Positions 33,586 through 36,948 of a stretch of DNA of 36,948 nt are shown here, in pieces. The first letter of the stretch is position 1. The number at the start of each line of letters is the position of its first letter. The stretch is taken from positions 1 through 36,948 of the forward strand of contig NZ_BAIX01000024.1 of NCBI RefSeq assembly GCF_000613405.1. Direction: 5' to 3'. The translations under genes and the position numbers were made by a program. The stretch comes from Hoylesella enoeca JCM 12259. GTDB taxonomy: Bacteria > Bacteroidota > Bacteroidia > Bacteroidales > Bacteroidaceae. The notes beneath the pieces were generated by a model that did no database searches, was not told the DNA's origin, and was given only the letters and a program-made list of their open reading frames with translations.

Positions 33586-34311
33586 TTATCTCACATAAAA
33601 TTCGCGGGTGATTTCAGCATACCAGGCAGATCTTTTACTATTTTCGTCCATCAAAAACACCTCTTGAATATCCTCGGCAACGGGCGGAATATTCGAGAAA
33701 GACAGCAGATAGCGCTTCGGAGACTTGTTAACGACCGTGCGAACGGCATATTTCCGATGCAAAAACAAACCGTAAATATAACCCTCGGAAACGAAATCGA
33801 CCAGACAATCAGCAGGAATCACCACGCTGAACTGGCCTCCGTCAGCCAGCAATTCGGCTGCGCAACCGAAAAGATCACGATAAGAGAGGCTGTCGTTATG
33901 CCGTGCCATCGTTCGCCTTTCATCCTTGCTTTTCAGCGCATTGACAAAAAAAGGCGGATTGCTCACTATGCTGTCATACTTCATAATGTGTCTATCATGG
34001 ACACTATTCACATGCCGTTGACGGGTGAAATCTTGTAACGAAATTTCTTGCACATCGACATTGGCGAAATCGCTACACGCAATATTATAACGCGCCTGCA
34101 CACAAGCGCCGTGCTCTATATCGATCGCTGTGAGACAAGCTACCGGAAATCGTTGCGCCATCATCAGTGCAATGAGTCCTGTTCCGGTACCGATGTCCAG
34201 AATTTTACGGCCTCCCGCAGCCCAGGCTCCCAGCAAAACGCCGTCGGTTCCGACCTTCATCGCGCACCGATCTTGATGAATCACAAACCGTTTGAATGTA
34301 AAATCCGCCAT
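33586..34311 (-). CDS. trmN6: tRNA1(Val) (adenine(37)-N6)-methyltransferase
   Basis: 241 residues from ATG 34311 (MADFTFKRFVIHQDRCAMKVG); an upstream in-frame ATG at 34320 is possible. SAM-binding motif I ILDIGTGTGLIALMMA, motif II AIDIEHGAC, and the N6-adenine methyltransferase motif SNPPFF. The N-terminal MKVGTDGVLLGAWA is typical of TrmN6/YfiC. It methylates A37 next to the anticodon of tRNA-Val. Confidence 0.9.
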   Translation of the reverse strand: MADFTFKRFVIHQDRCAMKVGTDGVLLGAWAAGGRKILDIGTGTGLIALMMAQRFPVACLTAIDIEHGACVQARYNIACSDFANVDVQEISLQDFTRQRHVNSVHDRHIMKYDSIVSNPPFFVNALKSKDERRTMARHNDSLSYRDLFGCAAELLADGGQFSVVIPADCLVDFVSEGYIYGLFLHRKYAVRTVVNKSPKRYLLSFSNIPPVAEDIQEVFLMDENSKRSAWYAEITREFYVR

Positions 34312-34404
34312 GATCAACACTATTTCCTTGTCTTATTTATCGGTAAAAACAACGGCAACAACCTGCAATTTATTACGTAAAAGTTAAAAAATTTCTCCCA
34401 TTTC

Positions 34405-34436
34405 TTTGCCTAATCCAAAAAGATGTTATACCTTTG
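34405..34436 (+). promoter_or_regulatory. promoter of fimbrillin cassette 2
   Basis: TTTG (34405-34408), 20 bp, TACCTTTG (34429-34436), matching cassette 1 in elements, spacing and flanks. Confidence 0.75.
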
Positions 34437-34450
34437 CCGCGGTCTTCAAC

Positions 34451-34482
34451 AGTTGATAGTTGATAATTGACAGTTGATAGTT
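34451..34482. repeat. short degenerate direct repeats in the cassette 2 leader
   Basis: Overlapping repeats of AGTTGATA/AATTGACA type occupy the place where cassette 1 has its G/C-run inverted repeat. The two leaders therefore differ here but share everything downstream. Confidence 0.5.
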
Positions 34483-34489
34483 ATTAGAT

Positions 34490-34630
34490 ATGACAACAAG
34501 AGCAAATATAAATAACGGTGGTGCGATGCAAAGGAACTTTGTTTCTCTTGCATCTTTTAACGGTTTATATTTGGCTATGTCGGAAAAAGTCTTAACACAC
34601 ACACACACACACACATCGCACCTGGCGTAA
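34490..34630 (+). CDS. conserved leader peptide ending in a Thr-His repeat, copy 2
   Basis: 46 codons from ATG 34490: AMQRNFVSLASFNGLYLAM, SEKVLTHTHTHTSHLA. (AC)10 lies at 34595-34614, the same unit number as copy 1. GATGCAA (34525-34531) and TTGCATC (34548-34554) give the same internal hairpin with identical spacing. The copies differ at amino-acid level by mostly conservative changes and keep the same ending and stop, which argues for a translated peptide. The opposite strand also reads open over this tract (Cys-Val repeats), but there it runs into the promoter and gives no conserved N-terminal context. Confidence 0.55.
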   Translation: MTTRANINNGGAMQRNFVSLASFNGLYLAMSEKVLTHTHTHTSHLA

Positions 34631-34641
34631 CGTCATTTTAG

Positions 34642-34668
34642 GTCTTCGCCTACGCGCGCGCGTAAGAC
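34642..34668 (+). promoter_or_regulatory. hairpin enclosing a TACGCGCGCGCGTA palindrome, copy 2
   Basis: GTCTT (34642-34646) pairs with AAGAC (34664-34668) around the palindrome at 34651-34664. In cassette 1 the pairing is GCCTT/AAGGC, so one base pair has changed on both sides. Confidence 0.6.
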
Positions 34669-34685
34669 AACGGCTAAACTCCTAT

Positions 34686-34725
34686 AAACAAAGGGCTCAC
34701 CAGAGTTCCCTTTGTTCTCTTTTTT
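34686..34725 (+). terminator. conserved terminator hairpin in the cassette 2 leader (attenuator)
   Basis: AAACAAAGGG (34686-34695) pairs with CCCTTTGTT (34708-34716); an inner CTC/GAG pairing reduces the loop. CTCTTTTTT follows, a stronger T-run than in cassette 1. In this copy the leader ORF also carries CTTTGTTT (34537-34544), complementary to the ascending arm, a possible alternative pairing; cassette 1 has only part of it. Confidence 0.7.
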
Positions 34726-34811
34726 ATGTCCTCTTTTGCTCCCGAATTAAGAGCAAAATAAGAGCGAATAACAACTATTTTTTATCCACAATACAAATAA
34801 TTAATTAGAGT

Positions 34812-35048
34812 ATGAAAGAAAATCAGGTAGAGAAGTCGGTATATGAACGACCGACTTGCAGTGTAATGAACACGTGCATAGAGCATCCGCTCTGTGCGGT
34901 ATCGGTGAGGCCAAGCGCCAGCGGCTCATACGAAGGTTCTTGGGATGCAGACCAAACCCATGAGGGAAGTGCCATTATTGGCGACGGTTCGGGTATTGCT
35001 CCGGCTAAGCAGCACTCCTTCTGGGACGAAGAAGAGGAGGATTTTTAA
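34812..35048 (+). CDS. small acidic protein preceding fimbrillin, copy 2
   Basis: 78 residues. Shares with copy 1 the pattern YxRPxC, CxVSVRP, IxGDxSxxAPAKQ and the acidic end (FWDEEEEDF). A TAG four bases before the ATG closes the upstream frame. No signal peptide. Unknown family; the paired conservation and fixed position are the evidence that it is a real gene. Confidence 0.75.
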   Translation: MKENQVEKSVYERPTCSVMNTCIEHPLCAVSVRPSASGSYEGSWDADQTHEGSAIIGDGSGIAPAKQHSFWDEEEEDF

Positions 35049-35105
35049 TTGAGAATTGAAAATTGAGAATTAAAAATTGAGAGTTTAACAAAAACAAGTA
35101 AAACA

Positions 35106-36821
35106 ATGAACAAACAGCATTATTTATCAATAGCCATGGGCATGCTGCTGCCGTTATTCGCAGCCTGCTCGAGCGATGACAACCTTGACAAGGATTCTGC
35201 CAAGGTGGATGTGACAACAAGAATGGAATTTCCGGTAACATTTGCCGATTATAACCAAGACACCGAAGTGGGCAATACGCGTGCCGGCGCCAACCCATCA
35301 GACACGCTCAACCGTAAAATTGTAGACATGGGCAATGGCATCATAGCCGATGTGACCCTCAGGAAAGACCGTGAGAACTTATCGGGGCGACCTACTGACG
35401 ATGCAACTACACGCACGCTTCCCGGGAGTAATTCCTACACGATGCTTGCCTATCAGGGGGGTGTGCTGAAAGGCGAAATAACAGGCGTCATCTCGGGCAA
35501 CAGCTTTACCCCCAACGCAGGTGGTGCCCAAGACATATCGCTGGAACCGGGAAATTATGACTTTGTGCTTTACCCAACTCCCTATTTTACGCGCAGCGGT
35601 AACACGCTGACTCTAAATTCTCCCAACAACAACGCCATGTTGGGGCGTACCAACTACACCGTGACAGCTACTCCGCACAAGCAGCAAGTGCCGTTTGAAA
35701 TGAAGCACGCCGTGGCTCGCGTGAAACTTAATTATATCACGTATATAAAGACTCAACAACAGACCCATTCCGGTTTCAGTCTCTCGGCTGTAAACCCGGC
35801 AGAGGCTCCGAATACCGCAACCTATGATGTGGCTACGGATACTTGGAGTTATAGCGGATCAGGAGGTGATCTTGGATTCGGTGGCGACGCGTATGTCAAT
35901 CCTTGGCTTGAAACGGGTAGTTATGGTAGTTATAAATATCAATCCTCTGGTTATAGCTATGTCATTCCGGGAGCCAATGTTACCAATGTCAAAGCCTCTT
36001 TTATGAACATGAAAATTTACGGAGAAGAGCTGAACGGGAAAACCATCACGCTTGCGCTCAACCCTGCATTGGCAACAGTTGCAAATGGATCTTATATTGT
36101 CAACATCACTTTCCGCTACAATTTCCTCTATCTGATGAGCGACGGCACCACGGGCCTTTGGACAGAAACCACCCATGCCGGCGGCACGAAGACACCAATC
36201 GCTGTTGTGGTGAGCCGAAGCAGACGATTGGCTGTGGCGCTGCAAAATGTTGATGGAGGAGCCGGGTTTTATTGGAGAGATGGGAGCATTATGTATCAAA
36301 GCAACAGCACTGTGGCTTATGCCTCACTTGGCATGCCTGGTAATCCCACAGACTATGACGGTTATAAATGGACTTGGGAAGCAAGCGGCAGCGCCGATGG
36401 GACAACCATTAAGGGCAACGAACAGACCAAATATCCCGCTTTTTATGCCGCAGGTCATTACACGCCCACATTGCCTGCCGGCGTAACGTTAAGTGGTAGT
36501 ATTGTTGGTAAGAAGTGGCACTTGCCCAGCATCAGCGAAGTGGAGACTGCATTTAGGGGACTAAAATCTATACCTCCCTCACAAAATTTTAATCCTATAA
36601 TGTATAATTATCCGCTTACAATCTCTCCAACAACTTATTACTACAATATGATGCCTTTTGCTTTCGAGCAAGTGGGCGGAGCGACTTTGTCTGATACGGT
36701 GACAAGTACGGAAATAACAGGAGCTTCCAGCGCGGATAGCGATGGACCTGCGATAGTGCTTGAAAATAACAGATTTAACTTAGGCCGGAGCGGCAAAGTT
36801 CGCCCATTTATCATTTACTGA
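35106..36821 (+). CDS. fimbrillin-like lipoprotein, copy 2
   Basis: 571 residues, intact. Lipoprotein signal MNKQHYLSIAMGMLLPLFAAC (lipobox FAAC), then the same modules as copy 1: MEFPVTFADYNQDTEVGNTR, GNYDFVLYPTPYFTRSGNTL, VTATPHKQQVPFEMKHAVAR and FRYNFLYLMSDGTTGLW. The C-terminal part (WHLPSISEVETAFRGL, GKVRPFIIY) is a diverged version of the copy 1 domain. The conserved N-terminal half and divergent C-terminus fit a fimbria subunit with a variable exposed domain. The small acidic gene lies 57 bases upstream. Confidence 0.85.
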   Translation: MNKQHYLSIAMGMLLPLFAACSSDDNLDKDSAKVDVTTRMEFPVTFADYNQDTEVGNTRAGANPSDTLNRKIVDMGNGIIADVTLRKDRENLSGRPTDDATTRTLPGSNSYTMLAYQGGVLKGEITGVISGNSFTPNAGGAQDISLEPGNYDFVLYPTPYFTRSGNTLTLNSPNNNAMLGRTNYTVTATPHKQQVPFEMKHAVARVKLNYITYIKTQQQTHSGFSLSAVNPAEAPNTATYDVATDTWSYSGSGGDLGFGGDAYVNPWLETGSYGSYKYQSSGYSYVIPGANVTNVKASFMNMKIYGEELNGKTITLALNPALATVANGSYIVNITFRYNFLYLMSDGTTGLWTETTHAGGTKTPIAVVVSRSRRLAVALQNVDGGAGFYWRDGSIMYQSNSTVAYASLGMPGNPTDYDGYKWTWEASGSADGTTIKGNEQTKYPAFYAAGHYTPTLPAGVTLSGSIVGKKWHLPSISEVETAFRGLKSIPPSQNFNPIMYNYPLTISPTTYYYNMMPFAFEQVGGATLSDTVTSTEITGASSADSDGPAIVLENNRFNLGRSGKVRPFIIY

Positions 36822-36850
36822 TAATTGCTTCTGTGAAAAGGAGGAAAAAG

Positions 36851-36948
36851 AATTTATATACGGTTTGCCGTAAATTTATATACGGTTAGAAATTTACGGG
36901 GAACCGTATATAAAAATATTTTTATCAAATAAAAAATTACGCGGAACC
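36851..36948. repeat. 22-bp spaced array C, cut by the window end
   Basis: ATTTATATACGGTT occurs at 36852-36865 and 36874-36887 (22 bp apart), followed by its partial inverse GGAACCGTATATAAA (36900-36914). TTACGGGGAACC (36894) and TTACGCGGAACC (36937) repeat 43 bp apart. The array continues past the window. It lies directly after the fimbrillin stop, as array A does in cassette 1. Confidence 0.65.

Noticed and set aside
1..36948. Insertion sequences, prophage, plasmid origin or riboswitches
   Set aside because: No transposase, integrase or phage genes, no terminal inverted repeats flanking a gene, and no leader resembling a known riboswitch class were found by reading.

Overview
The window looks like chromosome from a Bacteroidota member, most likely Prevotella or a close relative. 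Supporting signs: the Bacteroidota promoter signature (TTTG about 20 bp upstream of TAnnTTTG) before many genes, lipoprotein fimbrillins, a serine palmitoyltransferase, an HU-HIG type histone-like protein, DUF4827 and DUF4494 proteins, and a secreted M6 protease with a type IX-like C-terminal tail. The genus is an inference; no rRNA is present.

Layout. 1-4.2 kb: a truncated array of 41-bp hairpin repeats, then an AT-rich pair, a TlpA-type thioredoxin protein and an S9 peptidase. 4.4-14.6 kb: housekeeping genes (sugar nucleotidyltransferase, DHH/NrnA phosphoesterase, DUF4827 lipoprotein, GlmM, M64 peptidase, LysM glucosaminidase, FolK, Pgk, RadA). 14.6-17.8 kb: a leader/terminator unit, a solitary solute-binding lipoprotein and a TPR protein. 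17.9-20.3 kb: fimbrillin cassette 1. 20.5-28 kb: HU-like protein, EFR1 ferredoxin, M6 protease, YggS, DUF4494, an OmpH-like lipoprotein, a small membrane protein, PepD and a small lipoprotein. 28.2-34.3 kb: HtpG, two tRNA-Arg, tRNA-Pro, serine palmitoyltransferase divergent from a lipid kinase, and TrmN6. 34.4-36.8 kb: fimbrillin cassette 2.

The strongest candidate for an undescribed system is the twin fimbrillin cassette. Each copy has a promoter of identical geometry, then a conserved 46-47 residue leader peptide ending in alternating Thr-His codons (an (AC)10 tract), then a hairpin around a TACGCGCGCGCGTA palindrome, then a conserved intrinsic-terminator hairpin, then a small acidic protein (78-83 aa) and a lipoprotein fimbrillin. 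This has the layout of a transcription attenuator, or of a phase-variable switch, controlling surface-fimbria genes.

The second pattern is a set of intergenic arrays with 22-bp periodicity at four places (about 20.33, 28.08, 33.40 and 36.85 kb). The 28 and 33 kb arrays share a unit, with a TTAACSGTTA-like core at unit junctions.

Six genes carry a net one-base deletion frameshift, at least four of them in short G or C runs. This points to sequence error rather than gene decay, so those genes are annotated across the break.
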